Shown piece by piece: positions 1 to 8,462 of a stretch of 37,389 nt of DNA. Position 1 is the stretch's first letter. Each line of letters begins with the position of its first letter. The DNA comes from Methylococcales bacterium. Lineage in GTDB: Bacteria; Pseudomonadota; Gammaproteobacteria; Methylococcales; Methylomonadaceae. The notes beneath the pieces are model-generated. The model had not been told where the DNA came from and made no database searches. It saw nothing but the letters and a program-made list of their open reading frames with translations. The stretch covers positions 1 to 37,389 of the forward strand of contig JAQTOX010000011.1 in the NCBI GenBank assembly GCA_028713055.1, read 5' to 3'. The translations under genes and the position numbers were made by a program.

Positions 1-1098
1 CCAAGTGATGTCATTATTCAACGCGGTGAAAATTTCTTGTGAATTAAGTGGGGGTAGCGTGATACTTGAAGGTGTGGTTACTTTTGGCGTAATCGATTCG
101 GTAGGTGTCTCAATTGCGGCGGCAGAAGTTGTTGCAGGATTAGCAGCTGTATTATTTGAAACAGGCGTTGCCGCGTTAGGTAACATCTCTTCAATCGTTG
201 GTGGAATGGCTTCTCCGCCACCTATGGAACCGCCTGTATTGGCAAACGCATCTGGATTTAAACCAAAACCTTTTAAAAATTGTGCGGCTTGATCATGCGT
301 TTTTTGCATGGCTTGTTGAGCATCCATCGGCGCAGCAACTTTTGAAGCGTTGCCCTTCGGTATAGCGAGTTGGACAGTAGAATCCGCCGACGGTTTTGCT
401 TCAGAACCCGTTGCTAACGAAGGCGTAGATACTGTAGAAATCGGCGGCGTTGAATTAGATTGTGTTAAAAAATAACTCGCACTCGCGATGACAACACATA
501 ATCCCCCACCCATCGACAATAGTTTGATATTCAGCGGCTTTTTAATCGCACCATCACCATGTAATTCTTCCAAAACCTCTTTTTCTAATTCTAACTTACG
601 TTGTTTTTCGGCTTCCTCTTGCTGCTTTTTAAGTGTTTGGTTTTGGATAATTGTTTGTGATGCTAGAAATTTTGCCCTAATTGCTTCACGCTCCTTATTT
701 TGACGTTGTAGCTCTAAAAAATTGGCAATCGTAATACCACATTCAACACATTTTTCAGGTGCTACATCATCTTCACCGATTGGCATTTCATGCTGGCAAT
801 TTGGACAAACTGACACCGTTTCAGCAATTTCTTCTGCCATCGGAATAAGTTCCAAATTGGTTTTACGTCTAATCGGACTATAAAGTGAAACCAATCCTAA
901 TTTACTTAATGTACGCTGATAATTTTTCGCTTCTTCTTCATTGGCATCACGTCGAATACACACGCTCGGCTGTGCGAGTAATTCGTCTACTTTAGATACA
1001 CTAATTTGCAAGGCTTTCGCAACATTGATACGAATCGAATCTACCTCATCAAGGCGTTCAGGATTAATTCCTTTTATAAAAATATCGAATTTTGACAT
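1..1098 (-). CDS. Zinc-ribbon, coiled-coil, single-pass membrane protein (partial, C-terminus off the window)
   Basis: A minus-strand frame stays open for 366 codons from an ATG at 1098-1096 to the window edge, so the C-terminus is missing. Residues 1-75 resemble the small alpha/beta fold of ribosomal L7/L12 C-terminal domains (IKGINPERL..., then EEAKNYQRTLSKLGL); this is inferred from pattern only. Four cysteines in two CxxC pairs (C98/C101, C117/C120) look like a zinc ribbon. Residues about 125-180 are highly charged and probably coiled coil; about 193-211 form one hydrophobic helix. The rest is a Pro/Thr/Ser/Ala-rich, presumably periplasmic tail. It begins 19 bp downstream of the pilU stop, with GGGAAA as a weak ribosome site, so it is probably cotranscribed with pilU. 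A pilus-related role is possible only by position; function unknown. Confidence 0.8.
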   Translation of the reverse strand, partial: MSKFDIFIKGINPERLDEVDSIRINVAKALQISVSKVDELLAQPSVCIRRDANEEEAKNYQRTLSKLGLVSLYSPIRRKTNLELIPMAEEIAETVSVCPNCQHEMPIGEDDVAPEKCVECGITIANFLELQRQNKEREAIRAKFLASQTIIQNQTLKKQQEEAEKQRKLELEKEVLEELHGDGAIKKPLNIKLLSMGGGLCVVIASASYFLTQSNSTPPISTVSTPSLATGSEAKPSADSTVQLAIPKGNASKVAAPMDAQQAMQKTHDQAAQFLKGFGLNPDAFANTGGSIGGGEAIPPTIEEMLPNAATPVSNNTAANPATTSAAAIETPTESITPKVTTPSSITLPPLNSQEIFTALNNDITW

Positions 1099-1117
1099 AG
1101 TGTTTCCCGTTTTAAGT

Positions 1118-2278
1118 TCAAGTTTCTAGTTCATCCAATTTAATATCAAGTAGTCGAATGTTTAATTCGGGTGATTTTACTTTTTCGGTTTCGACTTCAG
1201 TAGGTACAGTGCCAACAGCGTGACTACTTAAGCTAATTTTTAAACGTAAATTGTTCGGTGAATCTGAATTGCCCAGCGCGTCATCGAGCGACACTTTACC
1301 TTGTTCGTAGAGTTTTTGTAGATGGGAATCGAAGGTCTGCATTCCAAGTTCTTCCGATTTTTCCATAGCTTCTTTGATACCATGAATTTCACCTTTTAAA
1401 ATCAAATCGCTAACGTATTGAGTATTCAACAAAATTTCAACGGCGGCGACACGCTTGCCATCGACGGTTGGCACTAAGCGTTGCGACACAAAAGCTTTCA
1501 TGTTTAGCGATAAGTCCATTAACAATTGTGTACGACGTTCTTCGGGGAAAAAGTTAATGATGCGGTCGAGAGCTTGATTCGAATTATTCGCGTGCAACGT
1601 CGATAAACACAAATGTCCTGTTTCGGCAAAAGCGAGTGCGTGTTCCATTGTTTCACGCGAACGAATTTCACCAATCAAAATCACGTCAGGAGCTTGACGC
1701 AAAGTATTTTTGAGTGCGTCTTCATAACTGAGCGTATCGACACCGACTTCACGCTGATTCACGAGCGATTTTTTATGCGAATGAATAAATTCAATTGGGT
1801 CTTCGATGGTAATAATGTGACCCGACGCATTGCTGTTGCGATAATCAATTAACGCCGCTAACGATGTTGATTTACCCGACCCCGTGCCACCAATAAACAA
1901 AATTAAGCCGCGTTTTTCCATAATAGAATGCTTCAAAATTGGCGGCATTCCCAACGTGTCGATATTTGGAATTTCCAATTTGATGTTCCGAATTACAAGT
2001 GAAAAGCTATTTCGTTGCCGAAAAATGTTAACGCGGAATCGTCCAATGCCACGTTCTGAAATCGCTAAATTTAATTCGGGTTGAATCTCGAAGGCCTTAA
2101 TTTGGTCTTCACTCATCAAACTGTGTGCGATTTCTTTTAATCGTGGTGGCATGAGCTTGATATTTTCGAGCGGTTTTAATACACCTTGAAACTTCCCAGC
2201 AGGCGGCGCACCGACCGTTAAATATAAATCAGACCCATCGTTTTGAGCCAGAATGCGTAAATAGTCTTTAAATTCCAT
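1118..2278 (-). CDS. pilU: PilU-type twitching-motility retraction ATPase
   Basis: A hexameric cytoplasmic ATPase of the PilT/PilU family, which powers or assists type IV pilus retraction. The 386-residue product is full length. It shows the N-terminal PAS-like region (GSDLYLTVGAPP, about 15-26), Walker A GGTGSGKST (130-138), the Asp box ITIEDPIEF (157-164), Walker B DVILIGE (198-204) and the His box ETGHLCLSTLHANN (219-232). PilU rather than PilT is favoured by SSGHIITIEDPIEF-like wording (here ASGHIITIEDPIEF), by HSHKKSLVNQREVGVDT and by the extended C-terminus beyond the motor core. No pilT is visible in the window. The start ATG is immediately preceded by the divergent intergenic region shared with aceE. 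Confidence 0.92.
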   Translation of the reverse strand: MEFKDYLRILAQNDGSDLYLTVGAPPAGKFQGVLKPLENIKLMPPRLKEIAHSLMSEDQIKAFEIQPELNLAISERGIGRFRVNIFRQRNSFSLVIRNIKLEIPNIDTLGMPPILKHSIMEKRGLILFIGGTGSGKSTSLAALIDYRNSNASGHIITIEDPIEFIHSHKKSLVNQREVGVDTLSYEDALKNTLRQAPDVILIGEIRSRETMEHALAFAETGHLCLSTLHANNSNQALDRIINFFPEERRTQLLMDLSLNMKAFVSQRLVPTVDGKRVAAVEILLNTQYVSDLILKGEIHGIKEAMEKSEELGMQTFDSHLQKLYEQGKVSLDDALGNSDSPNNLRLKISLSSHAVGTVPTEVETEKVKSPELNIRLLDIKLDELET

Positions 2279-2437
2279 GAGTGTTTTGCGGTCGGTAAAA
2301 TTAAACAGAAAGTAATTCGGTGATTGTTTGGATGGTTTCGTTCGAGAGAGGTTATTTTGAAATTTTTTTTGTCATTCTATGTCAATTCAAAGGCTTGAGC
2401 TAAACAAAACCTTTCAATTTCTGGCGGGTTTGCCACG

Positions 2438-2469
2438 TTGTCGTAAAACAGGGGTGATTTGTATATACT
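2438..2469 (+). promoter_or_regulatory. Candidate sigma-70 promoter for aceE-aceF-lpd
   Basis: TATATA/TATACT at 2462-2469 is a good -10. TTGTCG at 2438-2443 is a plausible -35, 18 bp from TATATA. It lies about 80 bp before aceE and just before the leader hairpin at 2473-2497. Assigned by eye only. Confidence 0.45.
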
Positions 2470-2472
2470 ATG

Positions 2473-2497
2473 GGAAACCGCGTGCTACGCGGATTCC
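2473..2497 (+). promoter_or_regulatory. Near-perfect hairpin/palindrome in the aceE leader
   Basis: GGAA-A-CCGCGT-GCT-ACGCGG-A-TTCC is a 25-nt inverted repeat: a perfect 6-bp GC-rich inner stem, one A/A mismatch, then 4 more pairs. It directly follows the candidate -10, so it would sit at the very 5' end of the transcript or act as a DNA operator over the start site. There is no T-tract, so it is not a terminator. It could be a PdhR-like operator or an RNA-stabilising 5' hairpin; neither is shown. Confidence 0.5.
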
Positions 2498-2549
2498 GTT
2501 GTCTTTAATGCTTAAAACCTCCGTCTTTTTATCACTTTAGGATTACTTT

Positions 2550-5222
2550 ATGAATAATACTTTTTTTTCGGAAATTACCGGACAAAATGACATTGATCCC
2601 GCCGAAACCCAAGAATGGATCGAAGCTCTGCAATCTGTTTTAGAAGCCGAAGGCAGTGAACGCGCCCATTTTTTGATTGAGCAATTAGTTTCAGTAACCC
2701 GACATGCGGGTTTCGATATTCCATTCAGTGCGAATACGGCTTATTTGAATACCATTCCCGTCTCCAAACAATTGCAATTTCCTGGTGATGCAACGTTAGA
2801 ACATCGGATTCGTTCGTATGTGCGTTGGAATGCGATGATGATGGTATTACGTGCCAATAAAAATACAAATGTCGGTGGACACATTGCTAGTTTCGCATCT
2901 GCTGCGACGTTATATGACGTGGGTTATAACCATTTTTGGCACGCACCTTCTGACAAACACGGCGGTGATTTAATTTACACGCAAGGGCATTCTTCGCCAG
3001 GTGAATATGCCCGTGCTTTCATGCTCGGACGTTTTACGTTGGAACAAATGGACAATTTCCGCCAAGAAGTCGGTGGCAACGGATTAGCCTCGTATCCACA
3101 TCCGTGGTTGATGCCAGAGTTTTGGCAATTTCCCACCGTTTCAATGGGACTCGGACCGATTTGTGCAATTTATCAAGCGAGGTTCATGCGTTATTTGCGT
3201 GATCGTGGTTTGGCAAATACCGACGGACGAAAAGTGTGGGCGTTTTTGGGCGACGGTGAAACCGACGAACCCGAATCACTCGGTGCAATTGGTATGGCAG
3301 GACGTGAACATTTAGACAATTTGATTTTCGTGGTGAATTGCAATTTGCAACGTCTTGATGGTCCTGTACGTGGTAACGGCAAAATCATTCAAGAACTCGA
3401 AAGCGAATTCCGTGGCGCGGGTTGGAATGTGATTAAACTCGTGTGGGGCAATCGTTGGGATAGCTTATTTTCGCGTGATAAAGATGGTTTATTAGCGGCA
3501 CGAATGATGGCGTGTGTCGATGGTGATTATCAAACCTTTAAAGCCAAAGATGGCGCGTATGTGCGGGAACATTTCTTTAACACGCCAGAATTAAAAGCGA
3601 TGGTGGCGGATTGGTCGGACAAAGATATTTGGGCATTGAATCGCGGTGGACATGATCCGTCAAAAATTTATTCTGCTTTCCAAACGGCGGTGAATCATAA
3701 AGGACAGCCAACCGTTATTTTAGCCAAAACTATTAAAGGTTATGGCATGGGTGATTCAGGACAAGCGCAAAATACCACTCACCAACAGAAAAAAATGAGT
3801 GCTGATTCGCTCACACATTTCCGTGATGCTTACGAGTTGCCAGTTACTAACGAAGAATTACACGATTTGCCCTACATCACCTTCCCCGAAGGCTCGAAAG
3901 AGTTGGCTTATATGCACGAACGTCGGGCGGCATTAGGCGGTTATTTGCCAGCACGTCGTCTAAAATCAGACGCATTGCCTGTGCCGACGTTAAAGGATTT
4001 TAAAGTTTTGCTTGATGCGAATGACAAAGAAGCCTCGACGACAATGGCGTTTGTGCGAATTCTAAATATTCTGGTGAAAGACAAAGCGATTGGTAAACGT
4101 ATCGTGCCGATTGTTCCCGACGAATCACGTACGTTTGGTATGGAAGGGATGTTTAGACAGCTTGGGATTTGGTCACAAGTTGGGCAACTCTACACACCAC
4201 AAGATGCCGACCAATTGATGTTCTACAAAGAAGATAAAAACGGTCAAGTTTTACAAGAAGGCATCAACGAAGCGGGTGGTTTATGTGATTGGATTGCGGC
4301 GGGTACGTCGTATTCAACGCATAACGTGCCAATGATTCCGTTCTACATTTTCTATTCAATGTTTGGCTTTCAACGTGTAGCCGATTTGATTTGGGCAGCG
4401 GCAGACCAGCGTACTCGGGGTTTCTTACTCGGCGGTACAGCAGGTCGTACAACGCTTAACGGCGAAGGCTTGCAACACGAAGATGGTCACAGTCATTTGA
4501 TTTCAGCAACCGTGCCGAATTGTATTTCTTACGATCCAACTTATGCGTATGAAGTTGCTGTCATCATTCAAGACGGTTTACGTCGGATGTATACGGAACA
4601 AGAAGATATTTTCTATTACATCACTGTGATGAACGACAACTATACCCATCCCGCGATGCCAGAAAATATTGAACAAGATATTTTGAAAGGAATGTATTGC
4701 TTCAAACAAGGCGATCAAAACGGCGGTGTGCGCGTGCAGTTGTTGGGTTCAGGCTCAATTTTCCGTGAAGCTGAATTTGCTGCCGAATTATTGCGTAACG
4801 ATTGGGGCGTGGAATCTGATTTGTGGAGTTGCCCAAGTTTCACTGAATTAGCGCGTGATGCTCAAAGTTGTGAACGTTGGAATCGTTTGCATCCAACTGA
4901 AACACCAAAACAATCGCACGTTAGCAAATGCTTACCAAATGCAAACGTTCCTGTGATTGCGGCAACGGATTACATTCGTGCGTTTGCTGAACAAATCCGT
5001 TCTGAAATCAAAGCCTCTTATGTCGTGTTAGGCACAGACGGTTTTGGACGTTCAGACACGCGCGAACAATTACGTCGTTTCTTTGAAGTTGACCGTTTTC
5101 ATATTACGGTTGCGGCATTAAAAAGTTTGGCAGATAACGGACAATTTGAATTGGGCAAAGTTGAAGTAGCAATTGCGAAATATGGCATTGATACGAATGT
5201 CACCGCGCCGTGGTTGAGATAA
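2550..5222 (+). CDS. aceE: Pyruvate dehydrogenase E1 component, homodimeric type
   Basis: Thiamine-diphosphate E1 of the pyruvate dehydrogenase complex: it decarboxylates pyruvate and transfers the acetyl group to the lipoyl arm of AceF, feeding acetyl-CoA metabolism. At 890 residues it matches the single-chain (E. coli AceE, about 887 aa) class rather than alpha/beta E1. The ThDP/Mg motif GDGETDEPES starts at residue 234 and ends with VVNCNLQRLDGPVRGN near 261-276. Other family signatures seen are GGHIASFASAATLYDVG (109-125), KTIKGYGMG, LGTDGFGRSDTR and the final GKVEVAIAKYGID. The ATG is preceded by AGGA at 2539-2542. First gene of an aceE-aceF-lpd operon; 15 bp separate it from aceF. Confidence 0.98.
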   Translation: MNNTFFSEITGQNDIDPAETQEWIEALQSVLEAEGSERAHFLIEQLVSVTRHAGFDIPFSANTAYLNTIPVSKQLQFPGDATLEHRIRSYVRWNAMMMVLRANKNTNVGGHIASFASAATLYDVGYNHFWHAPSDKHGGDLIYTQGHSSPGEYARAFMLGRFTLEQMDNFRQEVGGNGLASYPHPWLMPEFWQFPTVSMGLGPICAIYQARFMRYLRDRGLANTDGRKVWAFLGDGETDEPESLGAIGMAGREHLDNLIFVVNCNLQRLDGPVRGNGKIIQELESEFRGAGWNVIKLVWGNRWDSLFSRDKDGLLAARMMACVDGDYQTFKAKDGAYVREHFFNTPELKAMVADWSDKDIWALNRGGHDPSKIYSAFQTAVNHKGQPTVILAKTIKGYGMGDSGQAQNTTHQQKKMSADSLTHFRDAYELPVTNEELHDLPYITFPEGSKELAYMHERRAALGGYLPARRLKSDALPVPTLKDFKVLLDANDKEASTTMAFVRILNILVKDKAIGKRIVPIVPDESRTFGMEGMFRQLGIWSQVGQLYTPQDADQLMFYKEDKNGQVLQEGINEAGGLCDWIAAGTSYSTHNVPMIPFYIFYSMFGFQRVADLIWAAADQRTRGFLLGGTAGRTTLNGEGLQHEDGHSHLISATVPNCISYDPTYAYEVAVIIQDGLRRMYTEQEDIFYYITVMNDNYTHPAMPENIEQDILKGMYCFKQGDQNGGVRVQLLGSGSIFREAEFAAELLRNDWGVESDLWSCPSFTELARDAQSCERWNRLHPTETPKQSHVSKCLPNANVPVIAATDYIRAFAEQIRSEIKASYVVLGTDGFGRSDTREQLRRFFEVDRFHITVAALKSLADNGQFELGKVEVAIAKYGIDTNVTAPWLR

Positions 5223-5237
5223 GGAAAGGACGGAATT

Positions 5238-6509
5238 ATGAGTACGTTAATCGACATCAAAGTCCCCGATGTGGGCAATGTGCATGTTATTGCTGTCATC
5301 GAAGTAGCCGTTCAAACGGGCGACGTTATTACAATCGACCAAACGTTGATTACGCTTGAAACGGATAAAGCCAGCATGGATGTTCCTGCGACAGTCGCGG
5401 GAACGGTTCAGCAGGTTCACATTAAAGTCGGCGATAAAGTAAACGAAGGTTCGTTGATTGTGACAGTTTTGGTGAGTGATGAAGCATCTGCGCCTGTTGT
5501 GGAAGTTGCACCTACTCCCGCTGTTGTGGAAGAAGTTAAGGCAATTGTGGAAGTTGCGGCGGTTGCCGCGCCTGCCGTTATTGAAACGTCTACACTAGTG
5601 GTTGCAAAAGGAAAAGCACACGCTTCGCCAGCGATTCGTTTGTTTGCACGGGAATTGGGCGTTGATTTGCAACAAATCACCCAAGGTAGCGGACGCAAAG
5701 GGCGCATTTTAAAAGACGACGTGAAAGCGTATGTCAAAAAAGCCATGACCGAAGGCATCACCGTCACAGGCGGTTCAGTGATTCCGAAAATTGCCGTCCC
5801 TGATTTCTCAATGTTTGGCGAAATCGAAACAAAACCGTTGAGTAAAATCAATCGTCTCACCGGTCAACACATGACCAGCGTGTGGCTCAATTTGCCGATG
5901 GTGACGTATCACGATGAAGTTGATATTACGGATATGGAAGCGTTTCGCGTGGCGTTAAATGGCGAGAAAAATAACAATGTGAAATACACAGGCTTACTTT
6001 TTATTGTCAAAGCGTTAGTTGTTGCAATGCAAAAATTTCCACGTTTCAATTCGTCATTATCGAGCGATGGCGAAAGTCTGATTTTTAAAAAGTATTTTAA
6101 TATCGGTATTGCAGTCAATACGCCGAATGGGCTGGTCGTTCCAGTGTTGCGTGACGTTGAAAAGAAATCGATTAAACAACTCGCTGTCGAAATGGGTGAA
6201 AAAAGCGAAAAAGCACGCGCGGGTAAATTGTTGCCGTCCGATATGCAAGGCGGTTGTATGAGTATTTCAAGTTTAGGTGGAATTGGCGGCACAGCATTTA
6301 CACCGATTGTTAACGCGCCAGAGGTTGCTATTTTGGGCGTAACGAAATCGAAAATTCAGCCTGTTTGGGACGGCAAAGATTTTCAACCACGTTTAATGTT
6401 GCCACTCGATTTAACTTATGATCACCGTGTAATTGACGGTGCGGAAGGCGCACAGTTTATGGAAACGGTTAAATATTATTTGGGCGACATTCGTCGTTTG
6501 TTGGTTTAA
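5238..6509 (+). CDS. aceF: Dihydrolipoyl acetyltransferase (PDH E2)
   Basis: E2 core of pyruvate dehydrogenase: moves acetyl groups from E1 to CoA through a swinging lipoyl arm. The 423-residue protein has a single lipoyl domain (1-80, lipoyl Lys44 in ETDKASMDVP), an Ala/Val/Pro-rich flexible linker (about 84-122), an E1/E3-binding domain (about 128-168, ASPAIRLFAREL...GSGRKGRILKDDV) and the catalytic acyltransferase domain, with His396 and Asp400 in DHRVIDG. Many gammaproteobacterial AceF proteins carry two or three lipoyl domains; here there is one. AAGGA precedes the ATG. It lies between aceE and lpd with short gaps, consistent with one transcript. Confidence 0.97.
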   Translation: MSTLIDIKVPDVGNVHVIAVIEVAVQTGDVITIDQTLITLETDKASMDVPATVAGTVQQVHIKVGDKVNEGSLIVTVLVSDEASAPVVEVAPTPAVVEEVKAIVEVAAVAAPAVIETSTLVVAKGKAHASPAIRLFARELGVDLQQITQGSGRKGRILKDDVKAYVKKAMTEGITVTGGSVIPKIAVPDFSMFGEIETKPLSKINRLTGQHMTSVWLNLPMVTYHDEVDITDMEAFRVALNGEKNNNVKYTGLLFIVKALVVAMQKFPRFNSSLSSDGESLIFKKYFNIGIAVNTPNGLVVPVLRDVEKKSIKQLAVEMGEKSEKARAGKLLPSDMQGGCMSISSLGGIGGTAFTPIVNAPEVAILGVTKSKIQPVWDGKDFQPRLMLPLDLTYDHRVIDGAEGAQFMETVKYYLGDIRRLLV

Positions 6510-6519
6510 GGAGAGAATC

Positions 6520-7923
6520 ATGAGCGAAAATATACAAACAGAAGTCCTCGTTTTAGGTGGCGGACCTGGTGGTTATACGGCGGCATTTCGAGCGGCAGAT
6601 TTAGGCAAAAGCGTTGTGTTAGTTGAACGTTATGGTGTGTTAGGCGGCGTATGTTTAAACGTCGGTTGTATTCCATCAAAAGCGTTATTGCATTTGGCGC
6701 ATACGATTCACGAAGCCGAAGAATCTGAAAACTTCGGCGTGACATTCTCCAAACCACAGCTCGACATCGACAAAATTCGGGCGTGGCGCATGAGCGTGAC
6801 CAAAGGTTTGAATGATGGTTTAGGTGCGTTGGCAAAACAACGCAAAGTGATTGTGATTCAAGGTGTCGGAAGTTTTACAGGTGCAAATACACTCGTAGTT
6901 GGTGACACCACGATTACGTTTGAAAATGCGATTATTGCCGCAGGTTCACAAGCCACTGAAATCCCCGTTTTCCCCAATGATGACCCACGCCTTTGGGATT
7001 CAAGCGATGCGTTAGCGTTGCCGTTCATTCCGAAAAAAATGTTGATTGTCGGCGGTGGCATTATCGGGCTAGAAATGGCGACCGTTTATCACGCGCTTGG
7101 CTCTGAAATTCACGTTGTGGAATTGATGGAGCAAATTATTCCTGGTTGCGACAAAGATTTGATTACGCCGCTGTTCCGCAAAATCAAAAAACAATACAAA
7201 AACATCTGGCTCGAAACCAAAGTCAGTGCGATTGAAGCGCAAGATGAGGGTTTGAAAGTGTCGTTTGAGGGCAAAGGTGCGCCTGAATCAGACATTTTCG
7301 ACGCAGTTTTAGTGGCTGTTGGACGTAGACCGAATGGCAAAAAAATCGGTGCTGAAAATACGGGTGTAAATGTTGATGATTACGGATTTATTGCCGTTGA
7401 TAAACAACAACGCACCAACGTGCCACATATTTTTGCAATTGGCGATATTGTCGGGCAACCGATGCTCGCGCATAAAGCGGTACACGAAGGCAAAGTTGCC
7501 GCCGAAGTGATTGCGGGGCATAAATCGCATTTCGACGCGCTGACCATTCCATCGGTGGCGTACACCGACCCTGAAATTGCGTGGATGGGTTTGACCGAAA
7601 ATCAAGCCAAAGCACAAGGCATCGAATACGAAAAAGGGGCGTTTCCGTGGGCGGCGAGTGGGCGTTCGTTGAGTATGGGACGCAAAGAAGGCATGACCAA
7701 AATTTTGTCTGACAAAGAAACAGGGCGCATTTTAGGCGCAGGTTTTGTCGGGACGAATGCAGGGGAATTGCTTGCCGAAGCGGTTTTAGCGTTGGAAATG
7801 GGCGCAGATATGCAAGACATTAGTTTGACCATTCACGCGCATCCGACGTTGTCTGAAACCTTTGCTTTTGCCGCTGAAATGATTGAAGGCACGATTACGG
7901 ATTTGTATGTGAAGAAAGGGTAA
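6520..7923 (+). CDS. lpdA: Dihydrolipoyl dehydrogenase (PDH E3)
   Basis: FAD flavoprotein that reoxidises the dihydrolipoyl arm of E2 and passes electrons to NAD. The start at 6520 was chosen over an upstream in-frame codon at 6433 because AAGGAGAG sits just before it and the 467-residue product then begins normally (MSENIQTEVLVLGGGPGG). Visible: FAD dinucleotide fold GGGPGG (13-18), redox-active disulfide C45/C50 in GGVCLNVGCIPSK, NAD-binding GGGIIGLEMA, second FAD motif IFAIGDIVGQPMLAHKA, and the catalytic HAHPTLSE near the C-terminus. No extra lipoyl domain at the N-terminus. Last gene of the operon; a terminator follows. Confidence 0.97.
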   Translation: MSENIQTEVLVLGGGPGGYTAAFRAADLGKSVVLVERYGVLGGVCLNVGCIPSKALLHLAHTIHEAEESENFGVTFSKPQLDIDKIRAWRMSVTKGLNDGLGALAKQRKVIVIQGVGSFTGANTLVVGDTTITFENAIIAAGSQATEIPVFPNDDPRLWDSSDALALPFIPKKMLIVGGGIIGLEMATVYHALGSEIHVVELMEQIIPGCDKDLITPLFRKIKKQYKNIWLETKVSAIEAQDEGLKVSFEGKGAPESDIFDAVLVAVGRRPNGKKIGAENTGVNVDDYGFIAVDKQQRTNVPHIFAIGDIVGQPMLAHKAVHEGKVAAEVIAGHKSHFDALTIPSVAYTDPEIAWMGLTENQAKAQGIEYEKGAFPWAASGRSLSMGRKEGMTKILSDKETGRILGAGFVGTNAGELLAEAVLALEMGADMQDISLTIHAHPTLSETFAFAAEMIEGTITDLYVKKG

Positions 7924-7933
7924 TTTAAATCAA

Positions 7934-7974
7934 GCGTTAGTGGGTATGAGATTTCGTATCCACTAGCTGTTTTT
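7934..7974 (+). terminator. Rho-independent terminator after lpdA
   Basis: TTAGTGGGTATGA (7937-7949) pairs with TCGTATCCACTA (7954-7965) through two wobble pairs. AGC (7933-7935) and GCT (7966-7968 region) extend the stem around a small bulge, and GTTTTT follows. It sits 11 bp after the lpdA stop. The stem contains wobble pairs and the T-run is short, so strength is moderate. Confidence 0.65.
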
Positions 7975-7989
7975 AAACAAGGACACGAA

Positions 7990-8281
7990 ATGCAATACGT
8001 TTTGATTATTCATGAAGTTGAGGCTTATCCAGCATGGAAAACAATTTTTGATCAAGCAGCTGATATTAGAAAACTCGCTGGAGAAATCCGTTATCAATTG
8101 TTACATTACGACAACGATACAAACAATATAGTTCATTTTTCAGAATGGTCATCGCTAGATAATGCTCGATAATGCTCGCAACTTTTTCGAATCAGAGGAA
8201 TTGATAGAAATTAGGAAAAAAGCAGGTGTAAAAATTCCAAATTTCATTTATTTACAAGAGATAGAACATGGTGTTCTGTGA
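7990..8281 (+). pseudogene. Small antibiotic-biosynthesis-monooxygenase-like protein, frameshifted by a 10-bp duplication
   Basis: The ATG at 7990 (AAGGA upstream) opens a frame reading MQYVLIIHEVEAYPAWK and so on, which stops at TAA 8170-8172 after 60 codons. GATAATGCTC occurs twice in tandem at 8158-8167 and 8168-8177. Removing one copy restores a single frame of about 94 codons that continues with NFFESEELIEIRKKAG and ends ...YLQEIEHGVL at TGA 8279-8281. The reconstructed protein resembles small ferredoxin-like-fold proteins of the ABM (antibiotic biosynthesis monooxygenase) superfamily: HxVxxYxxWKxxFD at the start, HFSEWSSLDNAR in the middle. Family assignment is from pattern memory. Either a recent inactivation or an assembly error. 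Confidence 0.75.
8158..8177 (+). repeat. 10-bp perfect tandem duplication (GATAATGCTC x2)
   Basis: Two adjacent identical 10-mers. The second copy shifts the reading frame of the surrounding gene by +1 and creates its premature stop. Typical replication-slippage signature. Confidence 0.95.
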
Positions 8282-8289
8282 CGTTCTCT

Positions 8290-8462
8290 AACATGAACAC
8301 ATCAAGTTATTCGGCTTTTGAAGCAAACACGCGAGCTAAGATAAGATATGAACACTTTATCCCATCACATTGCATTGGAATTATTTTTTTCAAATAGAAA
8401 CCAATCAAAACTAAAAGAACTTGTGGAATAAAATTCAACATGAACACATTAAGTTATTCAGC
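8290..8462 (+). repeat. 26-bp direct repeat pair in the decayed intergenic patch
   Basis: Copies at 8290-8315 and 8437-8462 (AACATGAACACATCAAGTTA and AACATGAACACATTAAGTTA, continuing TTCGGC or TTCAGC) differ at two positions and lie 147 bp apart. Each carries an ATG starting MNTSSYSA or MNTLSYSA. Copy 1 opens a 34-codon frame ending at TAG 8395-8397, copy 2 only an 8-codon frame whose stop overlaps the methyltransferase ATG at 8463. A further ATGAACAC at 8348 opens a 27-codon frame to 8431. None of these small frames has a convincing ribosome site; they look like remnants. Confidence 0.7.

Noticed and set aside
5417-5860. 147-codon minus-strand frame inside aceF
   Set aside because: Lies fully in another frame of a conserved enzyme; low-complexity Ser/Thr/Ala-rich product mirrors the aceF linker.
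7309-7617. Overlapping minus-strand frames inside lpdA
   Set aside because: Several mutually overlapping frames antisense to a highly conserved gene; no ribosome sites or recognisable domains.
8348-8431. 27-codon frame MNTLSHHIALELFFSNRNQS...
   Set aside because: No ribosome site and sits among gene remnants; too short to call a gene.
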